Positions 8,695-17,133 are shown, counted from the first letter of the stretch. The stretch is 64,000 nt of DNA from Lysinibacillus_B sp050613145 (GCF_050613145.1 NZ_CP192507.1:2046001-2110000); one strand, 5' to 3'. Notes: generated by a model from the letters alone, not told the origin. A program made the numbers and translations.

Positions 8695-9492
8695 ATGGAA
8701 ACCTATTCATTAAGCGGTCCAAGTGGAACAGGGAAAAGTACATCAGCATTAGAATTCGCCCATCAATATGGGATTGAAGGGATTATTGATGATGGCTTAC
8801 TGATCGTAAACGGGGAAAAATTAGCTGGGACAAGTGCAAAGTTTGAAAAAAATACAATTACGGCTGTACGCCGTGCTATCTTTCATGATGAAGAGCATCG
8901 ACAGGCAGTCATAAAGGCATTACAAGAAGCGGATTTGAAGTCGTTACTTATTATAGGTACGAGCGATAAAATGACGAAGCAAATTGCCGATCGGTTAAAC
9001 GTAGCGCCGATTGATCATTTTCATTATGTAACAGATATTCGTACAACTAAAGAAATTCAGTTAGCTAAGTTTATTCGCGAAACACAAGGCAAACATGTAA
9101 TGCCGATTCCACATGCGCAAGTGGAACAAAACTTTTTTAAGCGATTTATTCAAAAGGGACGAGAAATCTTCTTTAAAAATAAAAAAATAGGGGAAACAAC
9201 GATTGTTCGACCGGATTTTCATCAAGAAACTATTGATATTTCCAAATCGGTTTACTTGCAAGTGTTAACGCATGAATTAAGTAACTATAATGGGATTGCT
9301 CGTTTTGACATTGCGCAATTAACGGTGGATTTAATGCCGTCGATGACGATTGTGATTTCTTTAAAGGCACCTGTTACATATGATGTGAGGGAAGTAGTGC
9401 GCGGCTTGCAACAACAAATTTCCGGATCATTTTTATTGCATTTTGGTATTGAACCAGAATATGTGAATATTGTTGTAAAAGGAATTAAATAA
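8695..9492 (+). CDS. P-loop ATPase fused to an Asp23/Gls24-like C-terminal domain
   Basis: A 265-residue protein with a kinase-type P-loop, GPSGTGKS (residues 8-15), at its very start. The middle (about 60-170) looks like a compact nucleotide-binding domain. The last ~85 residues have the alternating pattern typical of Asp23/Gls24 envelope-stress proteins, ending in GIEPEYVNIVVKGIK. I chose ATG 8695 because AAGGGATGGTGAT lies four bases upstream; ATG 8683 overlaps that site. The domain pairing is inference from pattern. The gene is monocistronic, followed by a strong terminator. No function is assigned. Confidence 0.75.
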   Translation: METYSLSGPSGTGKSTSALEFAHQYGIEGIIDDGLLIVNGEKLAGTSAKFEKNTITAVRRAIFHDEEHRQAVIKALQEADLKSLLIIGTSDKMTKQIADRLNVAPIDHFHYVTDIRTTKEIQLAKFIRETQGKHVMPIPHAQVEQNFFKRFIQKGREIFFKNKKIGETTIVRPDFHQETIDISKSVYLQVLTHELSNYNGIARFDIAQLTVDLMPSMTIVISLKAPVTYDVREVVRGLQQQISGSFLLHFGIEPEYVNIVVKGIK

Positions 9493-9497
9493 AACTA

Positions 9498-9545
9498 AAA
9501 AACAGGTGGAGAAAAGTATTGTTTTCTCTACCTGTTTTCATTTTG
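9498..9545. terminator. Bidirectional terminator between convergent genes
   Basis: A long stem (AAAACAGGTGGAGAAAA / TTTTCTCTACCTGTTTT, one bulge) ends in TTTTCATTTTG. It separates the P-loop gene and the crotonase gene. Confidence 0.85.
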
Positions 9546-10343
9546 TTATTTCGTTTGTCGTTTAAATTCAGGTTGGCGTTTTTCAACGAAAGCACGTACA
9601 CCTTCAGCAAAATCAGTTTGTGAAACAAATGGTGTAGACCCTTCCCACAGTTTTGGTGTGGAGTCTAAACATTCACGAACAGAACGCTTTACAGCAAGTA
9701 AAGAATCCGGCGACATCCCAGCTACTAATTTCCCCATACGAATGGCAAAGCGATTTAAGTCTTTTTCTGCTACTAAATAGTTTAACATACCCACTTTGAA
9801 CGCTTCTTCTGCTTTATACATACGACCGGTAAAGACAAAATCTTTTGTTGCACTTGGTCCGACTAAATCAACAAGACGTTTAGCAAATTTATTGTTTAGT
9901 GTAATGCCTAATTTCCCAACTGGAATACCCATTTTCGTTTTATCGGAACCGATTCGAATATCACAAGCTAGCGCAAGTTCTAAGCCAGCACCCATGGCAG
10001 GTCCGTTAATAACACCGATGACTGGAATTGGTAAGTTTTCAATTGTTGAAATCGTATTTTCCATGTTGATGAAAGCAGCTTCCGCTTTTTCAAGTGAAAT
10101 CGAGTTGAATTCTTTAATATCGGAACCAGCTGTAAAGTTTTCGCCGGAACCACGTAAAATTAATACTTTGTTTTTTGGATTTTCTAATGTTTGTAGGGCG
10201 ATTTTTGCTAATTGATCCCACATATTTGCAGTTAATGCATTTTTAAGTTGTGGGCGGTGAATCGTAATAATGGCCAAACCAGCCGTTTCTTGATAAATAA
10301 TTTTTGCGTCTTCTGCCTCTAATCGAGTAGTACGTACTTGCAT
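9546..10343 (-). CDS. Enoyl-CoA hydratase/isomerase (crotonase) family protein
   Basis: A crotonase-fold acyl-CoA enzyme of 265 residues. Visible family features are IHRPQLKNAL, the first oxyanion-hole region GSGENFTAGSDIKEF and the second, NGPAMGAGLELALACDIR. The usual second catalytic Glu region (PEaxLG) reads GIPVGKLGI, so this may be an isomerase, a 3-hydroxyacyl hydrolase or a branched-pathway member rather than a classic hydratase. ATG 10343 is chosen because GGGGG lies seven bases upstream; 26 further codons upstream lack a site. It stands alone, with no beta-oxidation neighbours. Confidence 0.85.
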   Translation of the reverse strand: MQVRTTRLEAEDAKIIYQETAGLAIITIHRPQLKNALTANMWDQLAKIALQTLENPKNKVLILRGSGENFTAGSDIKEFNSISLEKAEAAFINMENTISTIENLPIPVIGVINGPAMGAGLELALACDIRIGSDKTKMGIPVGKLGITLNNKFAKRLVDLVGPSATKDFVFTGRMYKAEEAFKVGMLNYLVAEKDLNRFAIRMGKLVAGMSPDSLLAVKRSVRECLDSTPKLWEGSTPFVSQTDFAEGVRAFVEKRQPEFKRQTK

Positions 10344-10671
10344 TTTATTTCCCCCTGTTAATGAATTAGCCATATTATATACTACAATAACATTTTGATA
10401 TACAATTAAGTGAATTTTCAAGCAAAAAGGTGCATAGGTGTAGTGATTTTCAGTATCTGTTACAGTACAGTTTTATATACTCAGTGCCAATCATAGCACA
10501 AAATTGAAAATTTGGTTATAATACAGCTTAAAAGAACGAATGTTCCAAATGAAAAACTTTACTTTAATGCATATTATACGACACTATAGTTTATAATAAT
10601 ATAAAATTACACGCATCAAAATATCTTGAAACTCAAATAAAAACACGCAACTTAATAAGGAGGTTAAATCA
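10344..10671. other. Divergent intergenic region, no gene
   Basis: An AT-rich promoter region between the crotonase and the recombinase-like gene. It contains several -10-like hexamers (for example TTATAATA near 10512-10519). I see no hairpin, repeat or open frame of note. Confidence 0.5.
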
Positions 10672-11541
10672 ATGGGGAATCATTATGCAGAGGCATTTCG
10701 TGCATTTTTACAAGGTTTAAACAAGTCACCACATACAGTGAAGCAATATGTAAATGATGCAAAACAGTTTGAAAAGTTTCTAGACGAGGAATCATTTCGT
10801 GATCAGTTTCAGGATGGATTAAAGGTTTATATTAACCATCTATACACGCACTATAATACTGCAAACTCCGTCAATCGGAAGTTAGCCGCGATGCGAGCTT
10901 ATTTAGAGTTTTTATATGGTCGGAAATATATTGACTCGTATAATGAAACATTGCTAGAGCCAGTAGCCAAAAAAGAAACCAAATTATTTGCATTAACGGA
11001 ATCCGAACTACAACAAGTACTGGACTGCTGGCATAACCTATATAGAATTGCTCAAACAGAGGAGCATTCGTGGCTTGCGATGCGAAACCTTACGATTACG
11101 TATGCAATTACTATGCTTGGCATTAAACCGGCAGAGCTTGTAAAAATGAAATGGTCCCATATAAACGAAGATGAAATGACGATTCATATTATGGAAAGAA
11201 GTACGTATCGTACGTTGGACTTACCGGTAAAATTACTGGAAATTCTGTTCCAATATAAGCAAGAAACAGAATTATTTTTCTCACAGCTAGAACAGATTGA
11301 TGATGTTTGGCTAGGTGTTGGGAATAAGCTCGGTGAACCGATTACGGTGAAAACGGTGGAACGAGTATTTTTACAAATGTCTAAGCTACTCGCTTTTAAG
11401 GTAACATGCACAAATCTCCGTTATACGGTCATTGAGATGTATATGCAACAAGAAGAGACAGATGACTTATTTGAAAAGTTTGGCTATGCACGAAAAGGAG
11501 TGCTCATTGAACGGCATAAGCGTCTACTGAAGGAGGAGTAA
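10672..11541 (+). CDS. Degenerate tyrosine-recombinase-fold protein, catalytic residues lost
   Basis: A 289-residue protein built like XerC/XerD: an N-terminal SAM-like core-binding domain (about 1-95, with SPHTVKQYVND and NRKLAAMRAYLEFLY) and a C-terminal catalytic-type domain (about 105-289). The active site is missing. The first Arg is Lys152 (LGIKPAEL), HxxRH reads TNLRY (Arg250 kept), LGH reads FGY, and no nucleophilic Tyr occurs near the end. It therefore probably binds DNA or protein without cutting. AGGAGG precedes the ATG. Two small genes follow within a few bases, probably as one operon. Confidence 0.8.
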   Translation: MGNHYAEAFRAFLQGLNKSPHTVKQYVNDAKQFEKFLDEESFRDQFQDGLKVYINHLYTHYNTANSVNRKLAAMRAYLEFLYGRKYIDSYNETLLEPVAKKETKLFALTESELQQVLDCWHNLYRIAQTEEHSWLAMRNLTITYAITMLGIKPAELVKMKWSHINEDEMTIHIMERSTYRTLDLPVKLLEILFQYKQETELFFSQLEQIDDVWLGVGNKLGEPITVKTVERVFLQMSKLLAFKVTCTNLRYTVIEMYMQQEETDDLFEKFGYARKGVLIERHKRLLKEE

Positions 11542-11542
11542 A

Positions 11543-11761
11543 ATGAGCATCAGTTTAATGGAAGCGTCTATTACGGAAGAGCTGAAAGAAAGAGGGGTTA
11601 CCGTTAAAGCGGTTGAAGAGTCACTAGCGGAACAGCAATATAAGGAAGTAGAGAACGGCTTGCTGCATTTATCGTTACAAGCAGAAATTGAATCCAAAAC
11701 CCGCGCAATGATGTTAACGAACTGGATGATTGATAAAAGTTCCATTGTGGTTGAGGGATAG
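11543..11761 (+). CDS. Small conserved-looking hypothetical protein (72 aa)
   Basis: A 72-residue, mostly helical, charged protein that I do not recognise. Its ATG lies one base after the stop codon of the recombinase-like gene, and the AAGGAGGAG site sits inside that gene's last codons, so the two should be translationally coupled. Residues 10-30 (EELKERGVTVKAVEESLAEQ) and 40-60 look like two amphipathic helices. No signal or membrane segment is present. Confidence 0.65.
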   Translation: MSISLMEASITEELKERGVTVKAVEESLAEQQYKEVENGLLHLSLQAEIESKTRAMMLTNWMIDKSSIVVEG

Positions 11762-11764
11762 CCT

Positions 11765-11908
11765 ATGGAACTTTTACTATCGATTATTATCTTCATCATT
11801 GTCGTTAGCATCTTGTGGAGTATTGCAAAGTGGCTGATTAAATTTGCGATCATACTATTTATTTTTTATATTATTTACCAAATCTTTGTGGCAATGCCTG
11901 GTCTTTGA
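11765..11908 (+). CDS. Small membrane protein (47 aa)
   Basis: A 47-residue, very hydrophobic protein starting MELLLSIIIF and ending VAMPGL, with one or two membrane segments split by the basic stretch WSIAKWLIK. It begins three bases after the preceding stop codon, with GAGGGAT as ribosome-binding site, and ends in the operon terminator. It is the third gene of the recombinase-like operon. I do not recognise a family. Confidence 0.6.
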   Translation: MELLLSIIIFIIVVSILWSIAKWLIKFAIILFIFYIIYQIFVAMPGL

Positions 11909-11925
11909 ATAGGACCGGGTTTTTT
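11897..11925 (+). terminator. Terminator of the recombinase-like operon
   Basis: The stem CCTGGTC / GACCGGG is followed by TTTTTTG. It overlaps the end of the 47-residue gene. Confidence 0.75.
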
Positions 11926-12237
11926 GATTTTTACAGGAGATACAGCTGTAAAAATCCTATATTTTGTAGGGGGATAGTCATTTAATGAGCAGAGGGACCC
12001 TTATTATAAAAGTATTTGGTAATATTTTTGATAACCTATAATCTTACTAAAACTAAAGGTTAGTAGGGTGATGAAAAAGCGTTACAAAAACACTGGTTTA
12101 TGGTAAAAGCATGTATTAACACGGCAATAGGTTATTCAGCAATCCGGCTAGACTGTTTAGTAAGAAAAATGCCAAAAACCCCCTTCAACCGATTATGAAG
12201 GGGAGTTCCACTATTGGCTATGTCTAAAAAAGGATAA
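11926..12237. other. Intergenic stretch with one perfect hairpin, otherwise featureless
   Basis: Directly after the terminator a perfect ten-base inverted repeat (ATTTTTACAG / CTGTAAAAAT, 11927-11955) forms a second hairpin. The next 220 bases hold no open frame or repeat that I can support. The end is the marR terminator. Confidence 0.5.
12172..12203 (-). terminator. Terminator of the marR-type gene
   Basis: On the minus strand the stem CCCCTTCA / TGAAGGGG is followed by GTTTTTGG. It lies 35 bases past the regulator's stop codon. Confidence 0.7.
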
Positions 12238-12657
12238 TTAAAAATTAGACTTTATTATCGTATCTAATGCTTTTTTTAGCACAATCTTATCGCTATCTGA
12301 CAAATTTTGAAGGACCACATTATTCAAATTAATTGTTGTTGCTTCAACTTTATCTCTAATTTCGTTCGATTTTTGAGTAGCCACCACTAAAACATTTCTG
12401 CGATTTTTAGGATCTACTGAACGTTCGATTAAATCAGCTTTTTGCATTTTATCTAATATCCCAGAGACTGTAGGGGCTTCTAAATATACCATTTCTCCAA
12501 TTTGTTTAGGAGATAATTGTCCCTCTCTCCACAAACAATTTAACACACCATACTGAGCTGGTGTTACTCCATATTCCTCTAAAAGCTTGCTAAAATATTT
12601 AAACACTTTATTCTGACTAACACTTAGCAAAAAGTTCATGCATTCTTTTAGTTCCAT
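12238..12657 (-). CDS. MarR family transcriptional regulator
   Basis: A winged-helix MarR-type repressor of 139 residues. The recognition region reads LSPKQIGEMVYLEAPTVSGILDKMQKADLIERSVDPKNRR, in which the beta-wing holds the typical DPxNRR pattern. ATG 12657 follows GGAGGAG by about seven bases; an ATG 15 bases upstream overlaps that site. It is divergent from a quinone-type oxidoreductase, with a large perfect palindrome between them. It most likely represses both genes and is released by an electrophile or phenolic ligand; the ligand is inference from comparable MarR-oxidoreductase pairs. Confidence 0.9.
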   Translation of the reverse strand: MELKECMNFLLSVSQNKVFKYFSKLLEEYGVTPAQYGVLNCLWREGQLSPKQIGEMVYLEAPTVSGILDKMQKADLIERSVDPKNRRNVLVVATQKSNEIRDKVEATTINLNNVVLQNLSDSDKIVLKKALDTIIKSNF

Positions 12658-12701
12658 AAGTATCTCCTCCATATTGACATTATCTATAATATCATGTTAG
12701 T

Positions 12702-12746
12702 TTTTGTAATGAAACATTTTTGCAACAAAAATGTTTCATTACAAAA
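12702..12746. promoter_or_regulatory. MarR operator: perfect 20-bp inverted repeat
   Basis: Two perfect 20-base arms (TTTTGTAATGAAACATTTTT and its complement) are separated by GCAAC. The site lies between the divergent marR and oxidoreductase genes, 20 bases before the latter's start codon, where a dimeric repressor would block both promoters. The arms could hold two overlapping MarR dimer sites. Confidence 0.8.
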
Positions 12747-12765
12747 TAAGGGGGAGTAAATAATT

Positions 12766-13752
12766 ATGAATACATTTAAAGCGATTATTGTAAAAGAAAA
12801 ACAGAATCAAGTGATTTATAGTTTGGAAGATGTTAGTATTGACAGTCTTTCTGATGGCGAAGTTTTAATTAAGGTGGCATATTCTTCGATAAACTACAAG
12901 GATATGTTGGCTGTTCAAAAAAATGGAGGTGTTATTAGAAATTATCCAATGATTCCCGGAATTGATTTAAGTGGAACCATTGTTCATACAACAGATAATC
13001 GTTACACAGAGGGACAGAAAGTTATTGTTACAGGTTTTACTATGGGCATGAGTCATACAGGAGGATTTGCAGAATATGCTAGAGTCCCTGCAGATTGGAT
13101 TGTTCCTTTGCCCAATAACTTGACCTTAAAGGAAGCAATGGTTTTTGGAACAGCAGGGTTTACTGCTGCTCTTTCCATCATGGCTCTAGAGAAGAATGGC
13201 ATGGACATGAATAACAATCCAAGTATACTAGTTACTGGTTCGACTGGTGGAGTAGGTAGTATTGCGTTACAAATCTTATCTAAAATCGGATACAAAAATA
13301 TTTTTGCTTTAGTACGAAAAGAGCACCAATCTGAGGTGGCAAAATCTTTAGGAGCAACCGATGTTATTTTTGCAAACGAGTTAGGAGAGCTAAAGAAACC
13401 ATTAAATAAACAAAGGTTTGATTATGTATTAGATACCGTTGGTGGAGAAGTGGCCTCGGTATTGATTCCTCAAATCTCTTATGGTGGAAGTATGAGTATG
13501 TGTGGGAATGCTGGTGGAATCCAACTAACATCAACAGTATTGCCGTTTATACTAAGAGGAATCAACCTTTTAGGAATTGATTCTGTCAATGTACCAATCA
13601 ATAAACGTGGGGGTATTTGGGGTAAAATAGCGAATGAATGGAATATTTCCCAAACGACTCTAATAAGTGAGATTTCTCTTGAAGAGTTGCCCCAAAAGAT
13701 TGAATCAATCAAAAATGGCCAGCATTTGGGGAGAACAATTATTAAATATTAA
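12766..13752 (+). CDS. MDR-family quinone oxidoreductase, YhdH/AcuI-type
   Basis: A zinc-independent medium-chain reductase of 328 residues. The N-terminal GroES-like domain contains SSINYKDMLAVQKNGGV and PGIDLSGTIV, typical of the YhdH/YhfP (acryloyl-CoA or quinone reductase) group. The Rossmann domain shows the NADPH motif VTGSTGGVGSIALQ. No structural zinc Cys cluster is present. GGGGGAG precedes the ATG. It is probably induced when the divergent MarR releases the palindrome upstream, fitting a role in reducing toxic alpha,beta-unsaturated carbonyls or quinones. The true substrate is unknown. Confidence 0.88.
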   Translation: MNTFKAIIVKEKQNQVIYSLEDVSIDSLSDGEVLIKVAYSSINYKDMLAVQKNGGVIRNYPMIPGIDLSGTIVHTTDNRYTEGQKVIVTGFTMGMSHTGGFAEYARVPADWIVPLPNNLTLKEAMVFGTAGFTAALSIMALEKNGMDMNNNPSILVTGSTGGVGSIALQILSKIGYKNIFALVRKEHQSEVAKSLGATDVIFANELGELKKPLNKQRFDYVLDTVGGEVASVLIPQISYGGSMSMCGNAGGIQLTSTVLPFILRGINLLGIDSVNVPINKRGGIWGKIANEWNISQTTLISEISLEELPQKIESIKNGQHLGRTIIKY

Positions 13753-13760
13753 AAATACAA

Positions 13761-13937
13761 TTTATCATTTTATTTGTACTTCTTCGAAGAGACTCCAAGT
13801 ATGGTGAAAAGCATGAGAAGCAGTTGGCATTAGACGGCTCTATAAGATAATTAAGACGTGAACTATATATGGATACAGTCAGGAAAATGCAGATTTACAA
13901 TGGTAAGAGTTTTGAGACAAGTAGTATGAGACTTTAA
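13761..13937 (+). pseudogene. Possible gene relic with an in-frame stop
   Basis: One frame reads through 59 codons with a natural-looking composition (around 13800, YGEKHEKQLALDGSIR, then a TAA at 13848-13850, then LRRELYMDTVRKMQIYNG) before a second stop at 13935. I do not recognise the family. It could be the decayed end of a coding sequence or chance. Confidence 0.3.
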
Positions 13938-13966
13938 GAATCCTTATTTTGCGCAACTTTATATCT

Positions 13967-14308
13967 GTCTCAATAACCTTACTCTATTGAGACTGTGAAG
14001 TGATAAGAAATGGTGATTTCTTATCTCCAAATAGCTTTCGTAGCGTCGTTAAAAACAGTTTCACCATAGTAACTTAGGTTTTATTTTATGGTAATTCTGA
14101 AATTTTATCATTTAGAAAAGCGAAAGCTTACTTATCGCAATTGCTGTCAAGGCAAAATACGAGAGGCATTTTCGCTTTGTACTACAAGTTTATCAAATCA
14201 ACCTTTTTATTACCATATTTTTCATAATGTAAACAACCAAACAAAAAAGTTTACATTTTAATAATGATAAGTTAAACTAACGTGGACAATGTTTATCTAC
14301 GTTAGTTT
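13967..14308. other. Non-coding stretch with four inverted repeats before the Rrf2 gene
   Basis: Four perfect or near-perfect inverted repeats occur without genes: GTCTCAATA/TATTGAGAC (13967-13993), GATAAGAAAT/ATTTCTTATC (14002-14025), AATGTAAAC/GTTTACATT (14226-14257) and AAACTAACGT/ACGTTAGTTT (14274-14308). The last two are close enough to the Rrf2 gene (start 14363) to be operators; the first two look like RNA hairpins without T-runs. Confidence 0.45.
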
Positions 14309-14362
14309 ATTTGGTTTTGTGTAAAGCATTTAAAAGTCACATAAATGAAGGTGGTGATGATC

Positions 14363-14842
14363 ATGCAAATGAAAACGGGAGTCGAACAGTCCGTGTATGC
14401 CATTTTGATCCTTAACCTGTTACCGGATAAAGCGGTGTTACCTGGGGAAGCAATCAGTCAACAATTGTGCGCCTCACCAACGTATTTTCAAAAATTGTTA
14501 CGGAAGTTAGTGAGTGCAGACCTGATTACTTCTGTACCAGGGGTAAAGGGAGGATTTAAATTAAAGAAAAAACCTGAAGATATTCGGGTATACGATATTT
14601 ATCTTGCTGTAGAGGGGCAGCAATCTCTTTTTTCTTCTAGTGGTGTGTTACATGACATGCTTGAATTGGAGGAAGGAAACAGCTGTTGCTTGCTAGCAGG
14701 TTTAATGGAAGAAGCGGAGTCTTCTTGGAAATCCGTGTTGAAACGCAAAACAATTGCATCTTTATATGAAGAAATAAATAACAGTTACCAGCCAGAAGTG
14801 CAATTACTGCAAGAATGGATAAAAGAAAAAATGGTTTTATGA
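14363..14842 (+). CDS. Rrf2 family transcriptional regulator
   Basis: A winged-helix Rrf2-type regulator of 159 residues. The DNA-binding part contains LPGEAISQQLCASPTYFQKLLRKLVSADLITSVPGVKGGF, the Rrf2 signature with the GVKGG(F) wing. The usual cluster of three cysteines for an Fe-S centre is absent; only Cys pairs such as NSCCLL occur, so it resembles the redox-thiol YwnA/CymR-like group rather than IscR/NsrR. ATG 14363 has AAGGTGGTGAT four bases upstream. It heads a run of flavin and redox genes on the same strand and probably controls the next gene, 31 bases downstream. Confidence 0.88.
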   Translation: MQMKTGVEQSVYAILILNLLPDKAVLPGEAISQQLCASPTYFQKLLRKLVSADLITSVPGVKGGFKLKKKPEDIRVYDIYLAVEGQQSLFSSSGVLHDMLELEEGNSCCLLAGLMEEAESSWKSVLKRKTIASLYEEINNSYQPEVQLLQEWIKEKMVL

Positions 14843-14873
14843 CAGAAAAGCGTCATAGTCAGGTGGAATAAAT

Positions 14874-15827
14874 TTGAATAAATTTCAATCGCATAACGGT
14901 TTTGCACGAACATTTAAAGAAAATAAATTGACGCTTGGCATTTCGTTTCCTTTGGAGATGTCTACAGATAATCTCGGGACAATGAATTTAGCAGAACAAA
15001 TGATGCTAGCAAAACAAGCGGAAGATTTAGGGTTTGCTTCTTTGTTTGTAAGGGATTCACCACTTTATGATCCGAATTTTGGAGATAATGGTGTTATGTA
15101 TGATCCTTTTCTACTGCTTGCATATGTAAGTGCACATACGAAAAAAATCGCGCTTGGTACTGCGAGTGTTGTCACTACATTGCGGCATCCTCTACACTTA
15201 GCGAAATCAGCTGCCTCTTTAGATGATATGTCTAAGCAACGCTTCTTATTTGGTGTTGCCACTGGAGACCGTCCTATCGAATTTCCTGCATTTAAAGTAG
15301 ACCGGGATGAACGGGATGAATTGTTTAGGGAGTCCATTTTAGTCATGAGAAAAGTGTGGCAAGAATCATTCCCGAAAATACAGTCAAAGCGAGTCGGACT
15401 AATAGAGGGGGATGTGATTCCTAAGCCCCTTTTAACCGATATTCCCATTTTGGGTACAGGATATTCAGGGCAAACAGTGGAGTGGTTAGCAGAAAATACA
15501 GATGGCTGGATGTTCTATGCGCAAGAGGCCAATCGACAGCAGGAGCTCATTAGGCTTTGGCAGAAAGCAGCAGGAGGGTTCAAACCGTTCTTACAGCCTT
15601 TAGTTATAAATTTATCAGAAAATCCAATGGCTTCACCTTATCCAATTCCGATTAAAGTCGGTTTCACATCAGGTCATAAGTTTTTAATTGATTACCTGTA
15701 TGCGTTACAAAATATTGGGGTAAATCATGTCATTCTTGTTTTGAAAAAGGGAAACCGTCCGATGGCTGAAGTGATTCAAGAATTAGGAGAATATGTAGTG
15801 CCGCATTTCCCTGCACTAACTACATAA
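14874..15827 (+). CDS. LLM class (luciferase-like) flavin oxidoreductase
   Basis: A bacterial-luciferase-like FMN-dependent monooxygenase/reductase of 317 residues. The family is shown by LTLGISFPLE, AEDLGFASLFVRDSP, TKKIALGTASVVTTLRHPLHLAKSAASLDDMS and RFLFGVATGDRP. It starts with TTG at 14874, seven bases after AGGTGG. It lies just behind the Rrf2 regulator and before a DUF896 gene and a second luciferase-like gene. The substrate is unknown; nothing indicates light production. Confidence 0.87.
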   Translation: MNKFQSHNGFARTFKENKLTLGISFPLEMSTDNLGTMNLAEQMMLAKQAEDLGFASLFVRDSPLYDPNFGDNGVMYDPFLLLAYVSAHTKKIALGTASVVTTLRHPLHLAKSAASLDDMSKQRFLFGVATGDRPIEFPAFKVDRDERDELFRESILVMRKVWQESFPKIQSKRVGLIEGDVIPKPLLTDIPILGTGYSGQTVEWLAENTDGWMFYAQEANRQQELIRLWQKAAGGFKPFLQPLVINLSENPMASPYPIPIKVGFTSGHKFLIDYLYALQNIGVNHVILVLKKGNRPMAEVIQELGEYVVPHFPALTT

Positions 15828-15881
15828 GCGGTTGAGTGTCGTTATAGGCATAATTAATAAAGAGAATTGAGGGGAAGTAAG

Positions 15882-16097
15882 ATGATTAATATATTAGGGC
15901 GTATTAATGAATTGGCGAAAAAACAGCGTGAAGAAGGTTTAACAAATGCTGAACGTGTGGAGCAACAAGTATTACGCGAAGATTATTTACGCGAAATTCG
16001 CGGACAAGTACTTACTACTTTTTCAGGGATGACGGTACTTGACCCACTTGGAAATGATGTCACACCGGACAAATTACGTAAAGAAAAGGAAGCATAA
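15882..16097 (+). CDS. DUF896 family protein (YnzC/YneA-operon type)
   Basis: A 71-residue protein of the DUF896 family. Its pattern RINELAKKQREEGLTNAER..EQ..LR.DYL..IRGQ and the C-terminal DPLGNDVTPDKLRKEKE match the small YnzC-type proteins of Bacilli, some of which are in the SOS yneA operon. Here it stands between two luciferase-like oxidoreductases. ATG 15882 follows GAGGGGAAG; the upstream in-frame TTG overlaps the site. The molecular role is not established. Confidence 0.85.
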   Translation: MINILGRINELAKKQREEGLTNAERVEQQVLREDYLREIRGQVLTTFSGMTVLDPLGNDVTPDKLRKEKEA

Positions 16098-16121
16098 CTT
16101 TATTGGAAGGATGGTATCTAG

Positions 16122-17114
16122 ATGAGATTAAGTATTCTGGACCAAGCCCCTATTACGAGAGGGAATACGGCAGCAGATGCTTTGAAAAAGGCGGAAGAGC
16201 TAGCGATTTTAGGAGATGAATTAGGCTACCATCGCATGTGGATGGCAGAACATCATGCAACAAATGTTTTTGCAAGCTCTGCTCCTGAGGTAACGACAGC
16301 CTATTTGACTGCTAAAACGAAAAATATTCGTATCGGAACCGGTGGAGTGATGATGATGCATTATTCTCCATTGAAACTAGCTGAGGTATTTAAAACATTA
16401 AGTGCATTTTCCCCAGGTCGCATTGATTTTGGCGTCGGTCGAGCTCCTGGAGGAGATAACTACGCTATTTATGCGTTATCAGAAGGTCGCCAACCGATGT
16501 TCAACAATATGTATGAAAAATTTGATACTGCATTGCAGTTAATTAACGACGAAGTACCTAAAGATAGTTTGTATCATAAAACAATCGCAACACCGTCCCA
16601 AGTCGTTTTACCGGAAGCTTGGCTGTTAGGTTCAAGCGGTAACAGTGCGATCCAAGCTGGGCGCAGGGGTGTTGGTTATTCTTTTGCACAATTTTTTAAT
16701 GGTGAGATGACGAAAGAAATTTTAGATGCATACAAAAGGAATTTTCAGCCTTCAGCCTTTATGGAAAAACCACAAATCAAGGTTTCCTATATGGTGACAA
16801 CAGCCGAAACAAAAGAAGAAGCTGAGTTCGAAGCAAAGCCACAAGATATTTGGCGCTTACTGTTTATGAGAGGCAAGATTGGCCAAGTGATGACGCCTGA
16901 GGAAGCCCGTGATTACCCATTGACAGAAATGGACCGAATGATTATAAAGGAAAACCGTAAAATCCATTTAGTCGGAGAGGCAAAAGAAGTTGCCGCAATA
17001 TTGCAGGAAGAACAAGCTTATTATGGTTTTGATGAAGCGATGATTTGCAGCATTCCTCATTCACAAGAAAAACGTCTCAATGTGTATCGATTACTGGCAC
17101 AGGAATTACTTTAA
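16122..17114 (+). CDS. LLM class flavin oxidoreductase, MsnO8/YtmO-type
   Basis: A second luciferase-like FMN enzyme, 330 residues. It belongs to the MsnO8-type group: it begins LSILDQAPI, continues with GYHRMWMAEHHATNVFASSAPEV, RIGTGGVMMMHYSPLKLAEVF and GRIDFGVGRAPGGD, and ends with the typical HSQEKRLNVYRLLA. It differs clearly from the luciferase-like protein at 14874, so this is not a recent duplication. AAGGATGG precedes the ATG. It is followed by hslO after 19 bases, suggesting co-transcription. Confidence 0.88.
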   Translation: MRLSILDQAPITRGNTAADALKKAEELAILGDELGYHRMWMAEHHATNVFASSAPEVTTAYLTAKTKNIRIGTGGVMMMHYSPLKLAEVFKTLSAFSPGRIDFGVGRAPGGDNYAIYALSEGRQPMFNNMYEKFDTALQLINDEVPKDSLYHKTIATPSQVVLPEAWLLGSSGNSAIQAGRRGVGYSFAQFFNGEMTKEILDAYKRNFQPSAFMEKPQIKVSYMVTTAETKEEAEFEAKPQDIWRLLFMRGKIGQVMTPEEARDYPLTEMDRMIIKENRKIHLVGEAKEVAAILQEEQAYYGFDEAMICSIPHSQEKRLNVYRLLAQELL

Positions 17115-17133
17115 ATTTGAAAGGAAGAAAGAA

